Shown piece by piece: positions 8,640 to 18,180 of a DNA stretch of 59,555 nucleotides (the first letter of the stretch is position 1; every line of letters begins with the position of its first letter). The translations under genes were made by a program, and so were the position numbers. Origin of the DNA: an uncultured Bacteroidota bacterium. GTDB lineage: Bacteria > Bacteroidota > Bacteroidia > AKYH767-A > 2013-40CM-41-45. The notes below the pieces were generated by a model. The model ran no database searches, was not told the origin of the DNA, and worked only from the letters and a program-made list of their open reading frames with translations. The stretch lies in the NCBI GenBank assembly GCA_937871435.1, contig CALMQM010000092.1, forward strand, positions 1 through 59,555. The letters are read 5' to 3'.

Positions 8640-10238
8640 ATGAACCCCTATTTGATCGTTTCAGTTTTTGTACTTGGATTTCTCTTGAGCTTTTTCATTT
8701 ATAAAATGAGAATGCGAATTATTGCCAATCATTTGAAAACCCGACTTGATTACAAAATAAATGCAGGTAGTTCTGAATTACCGAATTCAGCAGAAAATAA
8801 ATTACCCCGGGAATTCGAAGTTGTTGCCAATCAGCTTGACAAAAAACTTGCACAATCTCAGGAACAAGAAAGTCTGGAACACAAAATAAATGTTCTTGAT
8901 GATCAGAATACCAAACTCAAAACATCTTTAGGATACACAAAAGTTGTGAATGAGCTTGGACAAAAAGTAACTTCCTCATTGAATCTGGACGAAGTTTTCT
9001 ACCATTTATACTCAACCATCAATTCTATGATGGATGCGGCAATATTTGAATTGGGAATATATTTCCAATTGGAGAACAAATGGAAAATCATGAGTTGTGA
9101 AGCCGGAGTAGTCAACAAAACTGATCTGCCTCCTTCCTATCACAACCACATGGCTGAATGGAGCCTGTCAAATCACAAAGAAATAATTCTGGATGATGCA
9201 GAAACCAATTTTGCACGCTATGTTTTTGAACCACTGAAAGCATCGAATGGCAAAATGGTGCAGTCCATACTTTGTTTTCCGATGTATGTTTCTGATCGTG
9301 ACATCGGAGTCATCACCGTAATTAGTTTTCGAAAAAATGCTTTCGAATCGTATCATGCAGAAATGATAAGGTCTCTTTTACCGTATACAACCGTTGCGAT
9401 CGAAAATGCTCTGGTATATCAGGAACTTAAAACTACTCAGGCTCAATTGATCCACAATGAAAAAATGGCCTTTCTGGGAGAATTGACCGCAGGAATAGCA
9501 CATGAAATTCAAAACCCTTTGAATTTCGTTACCAACTTTTCTGATGTGAGCCTTGAATTGATCGATGAAATTTATCATACTCCTGAACCGCACGAACAAA
9601 AGGAAATTCTCGATACTCTGCATCAGAATCTTTCTAAAGTTGTGCAACACAGCAAAAGAGCGGATGGAATTGTGAAAGGTATGTTATTGCATAGTCGTGC
9701 CGGTAGTGGTTTAAAGCAGCTTTCAGATGTCAATAAAATTGTAGAAGAATTTCTCAATTTGTCTTTACATGGAATGAGAGCTAAGGACAATGAGTTTAAT
9801 TGTCACATTGAACTTGACCTTGACCATACCTTACCCGGGATCAGCCTATTTCCTCAGGATCTCGGCAGAGTGCTGATCAATTTGTATAACAATGCATTTT
9901 ATGCGATGAATGAAAAGAAAAATAAGTTGAAAACAAATTCAACTGCTGGTGATTCGGATAAGCATCAACCGTATGAGCCAAAACTCACTCTTATCACTTC
10001 ATTGCGTAAAAACAATATTTCTATCCAGGTGAAGGATAACGGGCCCGGTATCAAAAAAGATATTTTAGGAAGAATTTTTCAACCTTTCTTTACTACGAAA
10101 CCGACAGGAGAAGGTACAGGTCTTGGACTCTCCCTCTCATACGACATTATTAAAAAAGGTCACGCAGGTGAATTGACTGTTGAAAGTGAGTACGGAAACT
10201 GGACAGAATTCAGAATATTACTGCCATTAAATGGTTGA
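8640..10238 (+). CDS. Membrane-anchored GAF-domain sensor histidine kinase
   Basis: A 532-residue protein. One N-terminal transmembrane helix (about 4-22) is followed by a helical linker and a GAF domain (about 105-260). The dimerisation/phosphoacceptor domain has the H-box AHEIQNP with His288. The HATPase domain has an N-box (NLYNNAFYAM), G1 (DNGPG, near 466), F-box (IFQPFFTTK) and G2 (GTGLGLSL, near 492). All catalytic boxes look intact. The H-box type resembles kinases with few upstream sensors that phosphorylate soluble regulators. No response regulator is adjacent, so the partner is unknown. The next gene is convergent, with a 10-bp gap and no terminator. Confidence 0.92.
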   Translation: MNPYLIVSVFVLGFLLSFFIYKMRMRIIANHLKTRLDYKINAGSSELPNSAENKLPREFEVVANQLDKKLAQSQEQESLEHKINVLDDQNTKLKTSLGYTKVVNELGQKVTSSLNLDEVFYHLYSTINSMMDAAIFELGIYFQLENKWKIMSCEAGVVNKTDLPPSYHNHMAEWSLSNHKEIILDDAETNFARYVFEPLKASNGKMVQSILCFPMYVSDRDIGVITVISFRKNAFESYHAEMIRSLLPYTTVAIENALVYQELKTTQAQLIHNEKMAFLGELTAGIAHEIQNPLNFVTNFSDVSLELIDEIYHTPEPHEQKEILDTLHQNLSKVVQHSKRADGIVKGMLLHSRAGSGLKQLSDVNKIVEEFLNLSLHGMRAKDNEFNCHIELDLDHTLPGISLFPQDLGRVLINLYNNAFYAMNEKKNKLKTNSTAGDSDKHQPYEPKLTLITSLRKNNISIQVKDNGPGIKKDILGRIFQPFFTTKPTGEGTGLGLSLSYDIIKKGHAGELTVESEYGNWTEFRILLPLNG

Positions 10239-10248
10239 TACCAGAATG

Positions 10249-10782
10249 TTATTCAATTTTCTCATCTAACTCATCATACTTTTCATCCGTGTAGGCTCCA
10301 TTAGTCTTATAAATTACTTTTCCCTGTTTATCCAGAAGAAAAAAGTACGGAATATTGTCTTTTGTCATAGACAATTTTTCCTGGACATCGGACAAATCAT
10401 TTTCACAGAATAATATATGCGGCCACAAATCCTGCTGAGCGTTTTCACGAAACTTCTGTTTCAAAGTTGATTTCATGGCAACATTTGCTCCTTTAAAAAC
10501 AGGGATGAAATACACATTTACATCATAAGCACCATCCATGATTCCGGTTTTTGCAATAAAATGATTGTAAACAGGCTCAAGCCAGGATTCAAGATCAGTC
10601 TGAGCTTTGGAAGAAGCGGCAAAACACAGAAGTGTATATTTTCCCATAACACTTGCCGGTACATTCACACTTTTATTTTCTGCTGTCATTCCCTGGAAGG
10701 AAGGTATGTCCTGAGCATACAATATATTTCCAAGGACTAAAACGAAATTCAAAACGGACAGGATAACTGTTCTTTTTAACAT
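10249..10782 (-). CDS. Exported thioredoxin-fold protein lacking CxxC
   Basis: A 177-residue protein with a signal peptide (about 1-23, cleavage near YA-Q). The middle and C-terminus fit a thioredoxin/peroxiredoxin fold: KYTLLCFAAS strand, cis-proline candidate in NIPYFFLLD, and the DKQGKVIYKTNG hairpin typical of TlpA and ATP10-like proteins. The position of the redox CxxC reads AASSKAQ, so no dithiol is present and ordinary disulfide exchange is unlikely. A structural or chaperone role, as in assembly-type members, is an inference. Convergent with the histidine kinase gene. Confidence 0.7.
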   Translation of the reverse strand: MLKRTVILSVLNFVLVLGNILYAQDIPSFQGMTAENKSVNVPASVMGKYTLLCFAASSKAQTDLESWLEPVYNHFIAKTGIMDGAYDVNVYFIPVFKGANVAMKSTLKQKFRENAQQDLWPHILFCENDLSDVQEKLSMTKDNIPYFFLLDKQGKVIYKTNGAYTDEKYDELDEKIE

Positions 10783-10993
10783 AGAATCTTAAACGAAGGA
10801 ATAGAATAGATATTGAATGAGAACATCAGCAATTATCAAGTATCATGCAAAATACAATGATTCCTTTATTAGTCTTTAAATATTCTATCGCTGAATTTCA
10901 CAGGCCTTTATATTGTATGTTAAGACTAAATACTGATATCATTTATCTGTAAAAATAATTTTCCATTTGAAGGACTCTCACTATCTTACCCAA

Positions 10994-12853
10994 ATGAATC
11001 TAAGACTGATATTTCTTTTCTCGATCATTTGCTCCGCTGTTGCATGTTCCCGCAATACCGGTGATGACAAACACTTGTCTGCAAAGTTATCTCCTGTAAT
11101 TGCAGTTGAGGATTCCAAAACCGCGGATCCATCATGGTCAACAAGCAATACTTTGGTTTATCATTGTATCAGCGAGCCAGACAATCTCCACCCCACCAAT
11201 GGAAATTCAACTCCCCGATCTGAAATTTTAATGAATACACAGCAGCCCTTACTTCGTGTAGATTTTCAGACTCAACAAGTCATACCCTGTCTGGTAAAAT
11301 CAATACCTGTCCCTGATGAAAATAATTTGCGCTATAAATATGAACTTCTGTCCAATGCAAGATGGGATGACGGTACATCACTAAGTTCAGAGGATGTTAT
11401 CTTCACTGCAAAAGTTTCCCGATGTGCACTGACGAATAATCCAGGTACAAAAATGTATTGGAAAAATCTGAAATCCATTCTTTCAGATCCCGGATCGACC
11501 TCTGTTTTTACCCTGATCATGAAAACACATAACATACAGAACCTTTCCTTTCTGACAAGTTTTTCTGTTATGGAAAGAAAATTTCATGACCCTAAAAATA
11601 TTTTGGGAAAATATTCATTCGAACAGATGGACGATTCTTCCTTCCATGCTGAAGAACACAAAGATCTTGTGGACTTTATAAACACTTTCAATGATGACAA
11701 GTATGGTCGTGATCCGGATTTCCTGAACGGATTGGGGCCATACAAAGTGGAAAGCTGGGATGCGGGACAATCCATCACACTGGTCCGTAAAACGAATTAC
11801 TGGGGATCCGATTCAAAAGAATACTTCCTACAGGCTTTTCCGGAAAAAATTATTTACAAACTGAATAAGGATGAAAATTCCACACAGCTGGAATTTAAAA
11901 AACAAACTTTTGATGCATCAACAAATTTCTCGACCTCTTCACTCATTGCACTGAAACAGGATCCTGCTTTCAACAGCAATTACAATTCCGCGCTTACCCT
12001 CACGTACAATTATACCTATGTCGGCTTTAATGAGCATCCTGAAACTGTTCAGAGACCGGAAATATTTACTGATCCAATAACACGTAAAGCTTTGGCTTAC
12101 CTGACTCCGGTTGATCAATTGATTCGACTGGTTTACAAAGATTATTCAAAAGATTGCAAACGTATGATCAGTAATGTTTCTCCTTTGAAAGAAGAATTCA
12201 ACAAAGACTTAAAAGCTATCCCTTACGATGTTGAGGAAGGAAAAAAATTATTAACTGAAGGGGGCTGGAAAGACAGCAATGGAGATGGAATACTTGACAA
12301 AATTGTTCAGGGTAAAAATACATCGTTCAGTGTTGATCTCATGTTTTTATCTACTGCTTCAGATTGGAAAGACATGGCCACATTGCTTGCACAGGAATAC
12401 GCGAAATCAGGTATTGAAGTCCGTTTAGTACCTGCTGACCTCAAATCATTCAGCGAGAAAGCAAGAGCACACGATTACGATATAATACTTGGAAGCTGGG
12501 GAGCTACTTCCCTACCTGAAGATTATTCTCAGATCTGGCACACGGCATCCTGGAAAAATCATGGAATGAATTATACATGTTTCGGCAATGAAGCTTCTGA
12601 CGCCCTGATTGATTCAATAAAAACGGAATCACAAAACACTAAACGAATTGAAATGGTGAAGCGATTGCAATCCATCATTTACGAAGATCAGCCTTGTGTT
12701 TTTTTATATTGCAGTTTACGTCGTGTTGTCGTGCACAAACGTTTTGGTAATCTGAAAATGTATGCAGAAAGACCGGGTATTTTGCTGAACACTTTGCATC
12801 TGTTATCAGAAAATTCAGGTGTTGCTACAGTTGACAACCCCTCACCTCATTGA
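10994..12853 (+). CDS. Extracellular solute-binding protein family 5 (peptide/nickel type), lipoprotein
   Basis: About 619 residues from the ATG at 10994; a TTG at 10967 in the same frame gives a poorer signal sequence. The N-terminus MNLRLIFLFSIICSAVAC is a lipoprotein-like signal with Cys18, though the lipobox (AVAC) is weak. The mature part has SBP_bac_5 features: PDNLHPTNGN, the YKYELLSNARWDDGTSLS segment with the conserved W-x-DG-x-x-x-S motif followed by EDVIFTAK, GLGPYKVESW, the YVGFN and RKALAYL helix, and a C-terminal AQEYAKSGIEVRL domain. Such proteins deliver oligopeptides or metal complexes to ABC permeases. No permease or ATPase gene is nearby, so it is an orphan here. Confidence 0.88.
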   Translation: MNLRLIFLFSIICSAVACSRNTGDDKHLSAKLSPVIAVEDSKTADPSWSTSNTLVYHCISEPDNLHPTNGNSTPRSEILMNTQQPLLRVDFQTQQVIPCLVKSIPVPDENNLRYKYELLSNARWDDGTSLSSEDVIFTAKVSRCALTNNPGTKMYWKNLKSILSDPGSTSVFTLIMKTHNIQNLSFLTSFSVMERKFHDPKNILGKYSFEQMDDSSFHAEEHKDLVDFINTFNDDKYGRDPDFLNGLGPYKVESWDAGQSITLVRKTNYWGSDSKEYFLQAFPEKIIYKLNKDENSTQLEFKKQTFDASTNFSTSSLIALKQDPAFNSNYNSALTLTYNYTYVGFNEHPETVQRPEIFTDPITRKALAYLTPVDQLIRLVYKDYSKDCKRMISNVSPLKEEFNKDLKAIPYDVEEGKKLLTEGGWKDSNGDGILDKIVQGKNTSFSVDLMFLSTASDWKDMATLLAQEYAKSGIEVRLVPADLKSFSEKARAHDYDIILGSWGATSLPEDYSQIWHTASWKNHGMNYTCFGNEASDALIDSIKTESQNTKRIEMVKRLQSIIYEDQPCVFLYCSLRRVVVHKRFGNLKMYAERPGILLNTLHLLSENSGVATVDNPSPH

Positions 12854-13144
12854 TGAAAATCAGCCAATACAGATAATGGTTTTTCCTTAAATTCAACAAA
12901 TTGAAAATGAAATTTTAATGCTTTGAAATGGACAGAAAAGTTCAAAAAAACGCTAAATTCTTAACAAATTTTAACCTCATCATTCATCTCGCTTTCACTC
13001 TTTTTTTGATAATATTGCGTTCCGGATCGAATCCTAAACTTTTTGGGATAAAAAAAATCTCTTGATTTATGTACTCCAAACAGGAGCCTTATATGAGTCT
13101 CCCGCTGTTCAATTGAGTATACGTTAAAAAGTTAAAATTAAACT

Positions 13145-14128
13145 ATGGACATTAAAGAAATCAACGAGCGTATCCAGCGTGAATCCGCATTTGTGGACTT
13201 GCTGATGATGGAATTAAGCAAAGTAATTGTGGGTCAGAAATACATGACAGAACGTTTACTTATCGGATTACTCGCCAATGGTCACGTACTATTGGAAGGT
13301 GTTCCCGGACTTGCAAAAACTCTGGCCATCAAATCTCTTGCTTCCGCAATTCAGGCAAAGTTCAGTCGTATTCAATTCACTCCTGATCTTCTACCTGCTG
13401 ACTTAGTAGGTACAATGATCTATAATCAAAAGCAAGAATCATTTACCGTTCGTCAGGGTCCTATTTTTGCAAATTTCATTCTTGCGGATGAAATTAACCG
13501 AGCTCCCGCTAAAGTTCAGAGTGCTCTCCTCGAAGCCATGCAGGAAAGACAAGTGACGATCGGCGATAATACATTTAAACTTCCTGAACCATTTCTGGTT
13601 CTCGCTACACAAAACCCGATTGAACAGGAAGGTACTTATCCATTACCGGAAGCTCAGGTTGACCGTTTCATGCTAAAGATTGTAATTGGTTATCCTACAA
13701 AAGAGGATGAAAAATTAATCATTCGTCAGAATATTGGAAACAATTTCCCTCAGACAACTCCGATCATTCAACCTGCCGCAATTTTGCAGGCCCGTCAAAT
13801 GGTGCGTGATGTATATATGGATGAGAAGATCGAAAAATATATCGTGGATATCGTCTTTGCGAGTCGCAGTCCGCGTGACTATAATCTTGGCAAACTTCAG
13901 CAGTTAATCAGTTACGGAGGTTCTCCTCGCGCAAGTATCAATCTTGCTTTAGCTTCCAAAGCGTATGCTTTCATTAAGCGCAGAGGTTATGTAATTCCTG
14001 AAGACGTTCGCGCAGTTTGTCACGATGTGATGCGTCATCGTATTGGTCTTACTTACGAAGCGGAAGCTGAAAATGTAAGTGCGGAACACATCATCAACGA
14101 AATCCTCAATGTGGTCGAAGTTCCTTAA
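13145..14128 (+). CDS. MoxR-family AAA ATPase, first gene of the Bat operon
   Basis: A 327-residue AAA ATPase. Walker A is GVPGLAKT near residues 52-59, Walker B is LADEINRAPAK near 112, sensor 1 lies in VLATQNP, and an arginine-bearing VDRFMLK follows. MoxR proteins act with VWA-domain partners as chaperone-like ATPases in assembling or regulating complexes. Here it heads a tightly packed plus-strand series containing DUF58, BatA, BatB, BatC, BatD and BatE, the standard Bacteroidota arrangement linked to oxygen and envelope stress tolerance. The 291-bp gap upstream is AT-rich and holds no clear promoter. Confidence 0.95.
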   Translation: MDIKEINERIQRESAFVDLLMMELSKVIVGQKYMTERLLIGLLANGHVLLEGVPGLAKTLAIKSLASAIQAKFSRIQFTPDLLPADLVGTMIYNQKQESFTVRQGPIFANFILADEINRAPAKVQSALLEAMQERQVTIGDNTFKLPEPFLVLATQNPIEQEGTYPLPEAQVDRFMLKIVIGYPTKEDEKLIIRQNIGNNFPQTTPIIQPAAILQARQMVRDVYMDEKIEKYIVDIVFASRSPRDYNLGKLQQLISYGGSPRASINLALASKAYAFIKRRGYVIPEDVRAVCHDVMRHRIGLTYEAEAENVSAEHIINEILNVVEVP

Positions 14129-14175
14129 CCGACTGATCAGAATCTTTTCATTTTCTTTTTTGCTCCGTTTCATTT

Positions 14176-15048
14176 ATGGAAACTAACGAACTGCTTCAGA
14201 AAGTACGAAAGATAGAAATCAAGACCCGCGGTCTCTCTTCACATATTTTTTCCGGAGAATATCACAGCGCGTTCAAAGGAAGAGGAATGGCCTTTAGTGA
14301 AGTAAGAGAGTACAATCCGGGAGATGACATTCGAGCCATTGACTGGAATGTAACCGCTCGGTTTGGTCATCCTTACGTGAAAATTTTTGAAGAAGAACGT
14401 GAGCTGACAGTGATGCTACTTGTAGATGTCAGCGGATCAGGAGAATTTGGAACGAAAACTCAGTTTAAAAAAGATCTTGTAACAGAACTCTGTGCAGTTT
14501 TATCTTTTTCTGCCATTCAAAACAATGACAAGATCGGGATTATCTTTTTCAGTGATACAATTGAAAAATTCATTCCTCCCAAAAAAGGTAAATCACATAT
14601 CCTTCGTATCATACGTGAATTGATTGAGTTTAAACCGAAAAACAGCAAGACAAATATTTCAGAAGGTCTTCGTTATCTCACTAATGTGATCAAAAAAAGG
14701 AGCATCTGTTTTGTCATCTCTGATTTTATTGATTCGTCCTTTGAAGATGCATTGAAACTGAGCAATAAAAAACACGATGTTGTAGCATTGAGAATTTACG
14801 ACCAGCGTGAACAGGAAATGCCGGATGTGGGTCTTATTGAATTAATGGATGCCGAAACAGGAAGAAAAATGATGGTTGATACCAGTCATACCACATTCCG
14901 GATTGGCTATAAGAAGATGTGGGAAAAAAGAGAAAGAGAATTGTCTGAGTGCTTCGCAAGAAGTGGTGTTGATACGGCGAAAATCAGAACCGACGAATCG
15001 TATGTACAACCATTGATGAAACTATTTAAGAAAAGAGGAAAAAAATAA
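14176..15048 (+). CDS. DUF58 family protein with VWA-like fold
   Basis: A 290-residue protein without a signal peptide. It contains the DUF58 hallmark REYNPGDDIRAIDWNVTAR near residues 50-70 and a MIDAS-like DVSGSGEF near residue 85, consistent with a von Willebrand factor A fold. DUF58 genes habitually follow MoxR genes and their products are taken to be MoxR partners. The gap from moxR is 47 bp and the next start codon follows the stop directly. Confidence 0.95.
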   Translation: METNELLQKVRKIEIKTRGLSSHIFSGEYHSAFKGRGMAFSEVREYNPGDDIRAIDWNVTARFGHPYVKIFEEERELTVMLLVDVSGSGEFGTKTQFKKDLVTELCAVLSFSAIQNNDKIGIIFFSDTIEKFIPPKKGKSHILRIIRELIEFKPKNSKTNISEGLRYLTNVIKKRSICFVISDFIDSSFEDALKLSNKKHDVVALRIYDQREQEMPDVGLIELMDAETGRKMMVDTSHTTFRIGYKKMWEKRERELSECFARSGVDTAKIRTDESYVQPLMKLFKKRGKK

Positions 15049-16134
15049 ATGATTTATTCAGGTAAAAATAACTTCTCTTCTCTTTCATCTGCTTCTTGGA
15101 TGAATGGTTCAGACATGTCTTCTGTTTCATTGTCTCATCCTTACAGAAATTTTGGTAGTTCATCCATTGCCTGCTTCATCCTTACAATTCTGTTTTGTTG
15201 CTTATCTTTTGTAAATGTTCAAGGAGCTGCTGAACCGAAGGATGTGAATGTGCTTGCAAAAATTGACACCAATCAGATCCGAATCGGTGAACAAATACAT
15301 CTCAAACTTACTGCATCTGCTCCACAAGGAGTAAAAATTAAATTCCCGATCATTCCGGATACATTGCGTGGGCTTGAGTTCGTCAACCGTTCCGGTATTG
15401 ACACAGGAAAATCAGAAGACGGAAAAAAAATCATATATTCTCAATCTGTAAATGTCACTGCTTTTGATTCCGGATTTTATGTGCTGGAACCATTCCAGTT
15501 TCTTTTAATGCAGGATAACAAACTTCCGGATACAATGAGTACCGAAGCGCTGCTCATTTCTGTAAAAACTATTCCGGTTGATACAACAAAGGAAATCAAG
15601 GACATCAAGGCTGTCATGGATGTACCGATTACTCTGAAAGAAATATTAGTTTATATCGGAATAGTTCTGGCGATTTTGGTTATTGCATTTTTCGTCATTA
15701 GAGAAATCAGAAGAAGAAGAAAATTGCCAAAACCTGAACCTGTTATTGAAGTCCCTAAAATTCCACCACACGTCACCGCTCTGGAAGCATTAAAGAAAAC
15801 CGCGGAAGAAAAGTTGTGGCAACAGGGACATTATAAAAGCTTCCACAGTGCAGTATCTGATATTCTTCGAACCTATATCGAAGGCAGATTTAGCATCAAT
15901 GCAATGGAACTGACGACCGATGAAACCATGTCAAGGTTTAGAGGAAATATTTTACCCGAAGAAGCTCGTCAGAAGTTATATGGTATTTTGCAACTTGCAG
16001 ACATGGTGAAGTTCGCAAAAGTGATTCCCGTCGGTTCTGAGAACGAAAAATCCATTGACGATGCAGTTCAGTTTATTTTACTGACAAAACCTGTAGATGC
16101 CGGAGATTTTGCTGAACAGGAGGTGAAATCATGA
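15049..16134 (+). CDS. Membrane protein of the Bat operon, BatD-like N-terminal domain
   Basis: A 361-residue protein with a hydrophobic signal or anchor at about 37-60 and an Ig-like periplasmic domain (LAKIDTNQIRIGEQIHLKL...) resembling the repeats of BatD. A second transmembrane helix lies at about 199-218 (YIGIVLAILVIAFFVI), followed by a cytoplasmic tail of about 140 residues. The first 36 residues are Ser-rich and poorly conserved-looking; ATG codons within them (for example 15100 or 15115) are alternative starts. The gene abuts the DUF58 stop and overlaps batA by 4 bp (ATGA). It is probably an envelope component coupling the VWA proteins to the periplasm. Confidence 0.85.
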   Translation: MIYSGKNNFSSLSSASWMNGSDMSSVSLSHPYRNFGSSSIACFILTILFCCLSFVNVQGAAEPKDVNVLAKIDTNQIRIGEQIHLKLTASAPQGVKIKFPIIPDTLRGLEFVNRSGIDTGKSEDGKKIIYSQSVNVTAFDSGFYVLEPFQFLLMQDNKLPDTMSTEALLISVKTIPVDTTKEIKDIKAVMDVPITLKEILVYIGIVLAILVIAFFVIREIRRRRKLPKPEPVIEVPKIPPHVTALEALKKTAEEKLWQQGHYKSFHSAVSDILRTYIEGRFSINAMELTTDETMSRFRGNILPEEARQKLYGILQLADMVKFAKVIPVGSENEKSIDDAVQFILLTKPVDAGDFAEQEVKS

Positions 16135-17126
16135 TGAACGGAATCAAGTTTGCTCAACCTGAATTTTTCTGGTTATTCCTCATCATACCAGTGATGATAG
16201 CCGTTTTTGTTTATTTCAAAATGAAACGATCGGCACAACTTAAATTTTCATCATTTGAAGGATTGAAGGGATACAGACCCAGTCTTCGTCAGCGGATTCG
16301 TTTCTTACCATTTGTACTTCGTATGCTTGCTTTGTGCGCGGTTATTGTGGCATTGGCCAGACCTCAATCCAGTTCAAGCGGACAAAATATAACATCAGAT
16401 GGAATAGACATCATGATGGCGCTGGATATTTCCACCAGTATGCTCGCAGAAGATCTGCGTCCTAACCGGATTGAAGCGGCAAAAAAAGTTGCCCAGGATT
16501 TTATCGACTCCCGCCCTTCCGATCGTATTGGTTTGGTCGTTTTTGGAGGAGAAAGTTTTACACAGTGTCCTCTGACTACAGATCATTCGGTTTTGAAAAA
16601 TTTATTTTCCGGAATCCAGTCAGGAATGCTGGCTGACGGTACTGCAATCGGTGAAGGATTGGCCACTGCTGTAAATCGTATTCGTACCAGCAAGGCGAAA
16701 AGCAAAGTTATCATACTATTAACTGATGGAGTGAATAATATTGGAGCGATTGCTCCTGTTACAGCAGGTGAAATTGCCAAAACATTTGGAATACGGGTCT
16801 ATACAATCGGAGTCGGAACTCAGGGATTTGCACGATATCCGTTGCAAGGTCCTTTTGGTATTCAATACACCAATATGGAAGTGAAAATCGATGAAGAAGT
16901 ACTGAAACAAATTGCATCTGAAACCGGCGGGAAATATTTCCGAGCTACCAATACGAAGCAATTGAATGAAATTTATTCAGACATCGACAAACTGGAAAAA
17001 TCTAAAATTGATGTATTAGAATTCAGACATAAATCAGAAGAATTTTATCCCTTAGTAATGTTCGCCTTGCTCCTGCTCGGACTGGATGCGATACTTCGTT
17101 TCACTTTATTGAGAACTATTCCATGA
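16131..17126 (+). CDS. batA: BatA, VWA-domain membrane protein
   Basis: A 331-residue protein with two N-terminal membrane helices (about 10-28 and 60-80, the latter ending ALARPQ), a VWA domain and a C-terminal membrane helix (FYPLVMFALLLLGLDAILRF). The MIDAS motif DISTS begins near Asp99 and the second metal loop is in LTDGVNN. It is expected at the inner membrane with the VWA domain in a Bat complex. It overlaps the preceding gene by 4 bp and the following batB by 4 bp, so translational coupling is likely. Confidence 0.95.
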   Translation: MMNGIKFAQPEFFWLFLIIPVMIAVFVYFKMKRSAQLKFSSFEGLKGYRPSLRQRIRFLPFVLRMLALCAVIVALARPQSSSSGQNITSDGIDIMMALDISTSMLAEDLRPNRIEAAKKVAQDFIDSRPSDRIGLVVFGGESFTQCPLTTDHSVLKNLFSGIQSGMLADGTAIGEGLATAVNRIRTSKAKSKVIILLTDGVNNIGAIAPVTAGEIAKTFGIRVYTIGVGTQGFARYPLQGPFGIQYTNMEVKIDEEVLKQIASETGGKYFRATNTKQLNEIYSDIDKLEKSKIDVLEFRHKSEEFYPLVMFALLLLGLDAILRFTLLRTIP

Positions 17127-18175
17127 TACGATTCGCACACCCGGAATATTTGTATGCTCTTGGATTAATTCCAATTGTATTGATATTATTTATCTGGATG
17201 TCGGCCTGGAAACGTAAAGCCATACGTCGTTTTGGTGATCAGGCAATGATGAAGGAATTGCGGGGAAATTCTTCCAGTGCAAAACCTGTTTTGAAATTAG
17301 TGTTTCTGTTACTTGCATTAAGCATGTTTGTTCTGGCATGGGCCAATCCACAAATGGGAACACGACTTGAAGAAGTGAAAAGAGAAGGCGTTGACATAAT
17401 TATCGCATTGGATGTGTCCAACAGTATGCGGGCTGAAGACATCAAGCCCAATCGTCTGGAAAGAGCTAAACAGGCAATCAGCAGGTTGATTGATAAATTG
17501 GAGAATGACAGAATCGGACTGATTGTATTTGCCGGTCGGGCTTATGTACAGTTGCCGATCACTACAGATTTTGCTGCCGCTAAATTATTCCTCAATACAA
17601 TTGAAACTGACATGATCCCCACACAGGGAACATCCATTACGTCTGCAATCGAACTTGCCCAAACTTCATTTGTAGGAAACGATCAAAAACACAAGGCGCT
17701 GATCATTATTACAGATGGTGAAAACCATGAAGATGACCCTGAAGAAGCCGCCAAAAAAGCAGCGGAAGAAGGTATCGTTATTCATACTATCGGATTTGGC
17801 TCACCGGACGGAGCTCCTATTCCGGTTTACCGAAATGGTGTCCAGGTGGATTTTTTCAAGGATCACGACGGCAATACAGTGCTGACGAAACTAGATGAAC
17901 TGACATTGGAAAAAATTGCATCAGAAGGAAAAGGAAGTTATATCCGTGCAACCAACAGTGATGATGGATTGGAAGCAGCAATGGCACAGATTGGGAAAAT
18001 GGAAAAAAAATCTTTCGGTACAAAGCAATTTACCGATTATGAAGACCGTTTTCAGTATTTCCTAGCAGCTGGATTATTTTTTATGTTTCTTGAAAACATT
18101 ATCAGTACAGTAAGAAGCAGATGGATCCAAAAACTCAATTTATTTGGTGAAAATAACAAAGCCTTAAAAAACTGA
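17123..18175 (+). CDS. batB: BatB, VWA-domain membrane protein
   Basis: A 350-residue paralogue of the preceding BatA with the same layout: N-terminal membrane helices (ALGLIPIVLILFIW and LKLVFLLLALSMFVLAWANPQ), a VWA domain with MIDAS DVSNS near residue 96 and ITDGENH, and a C-terminal membrane helix (FLAAGLFFMFLENI). The FGDQAMMKEL segment after the first helix is typical of BatB. It starts within the batA stop codon (ATGA) and ends 5 bp before batC. Confidence 0.95.
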   Translation: MIRFAHPEYLYALGLIPIVLILFIWMSAWKRKAIRRFGDQAMMKELRGNSSSAKPVLKLVFLLLALSMFVLAWANPQMGTRLEEVKREGVDIIIALDVSNSMRAEDIKPNRLERAKQAISRLIDKLENDRIGLIVFAGRAYVQLPITTDFAAAKLFLNTIETDMIPTQGTSITSAIELAQTSFVGNDQKHKALIIITDGENHEDDPEEAAKKAAEEGIVIHTIGFGSPDGAPIPVYRNGVQVDFFKDHDGNTVLTKLDELTLEKIASEGKGSYIRATNSDDGLEAAMAQIGKMEKKSFGTKQFTDYEDRFQYFLAAGLFFMFLENIISTVRSRWIQKLNLFGENNKALKN

Positions 18176-18180
18176 GGAAG

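Noticed and set aside
13010-13045. Possible promoter ahead of the Bat operon (TTG ... TAAACTTTTTG)
   Set aside because: The -7 element does not align with TAnnTTTG at a sensible spacing; too weak to list.
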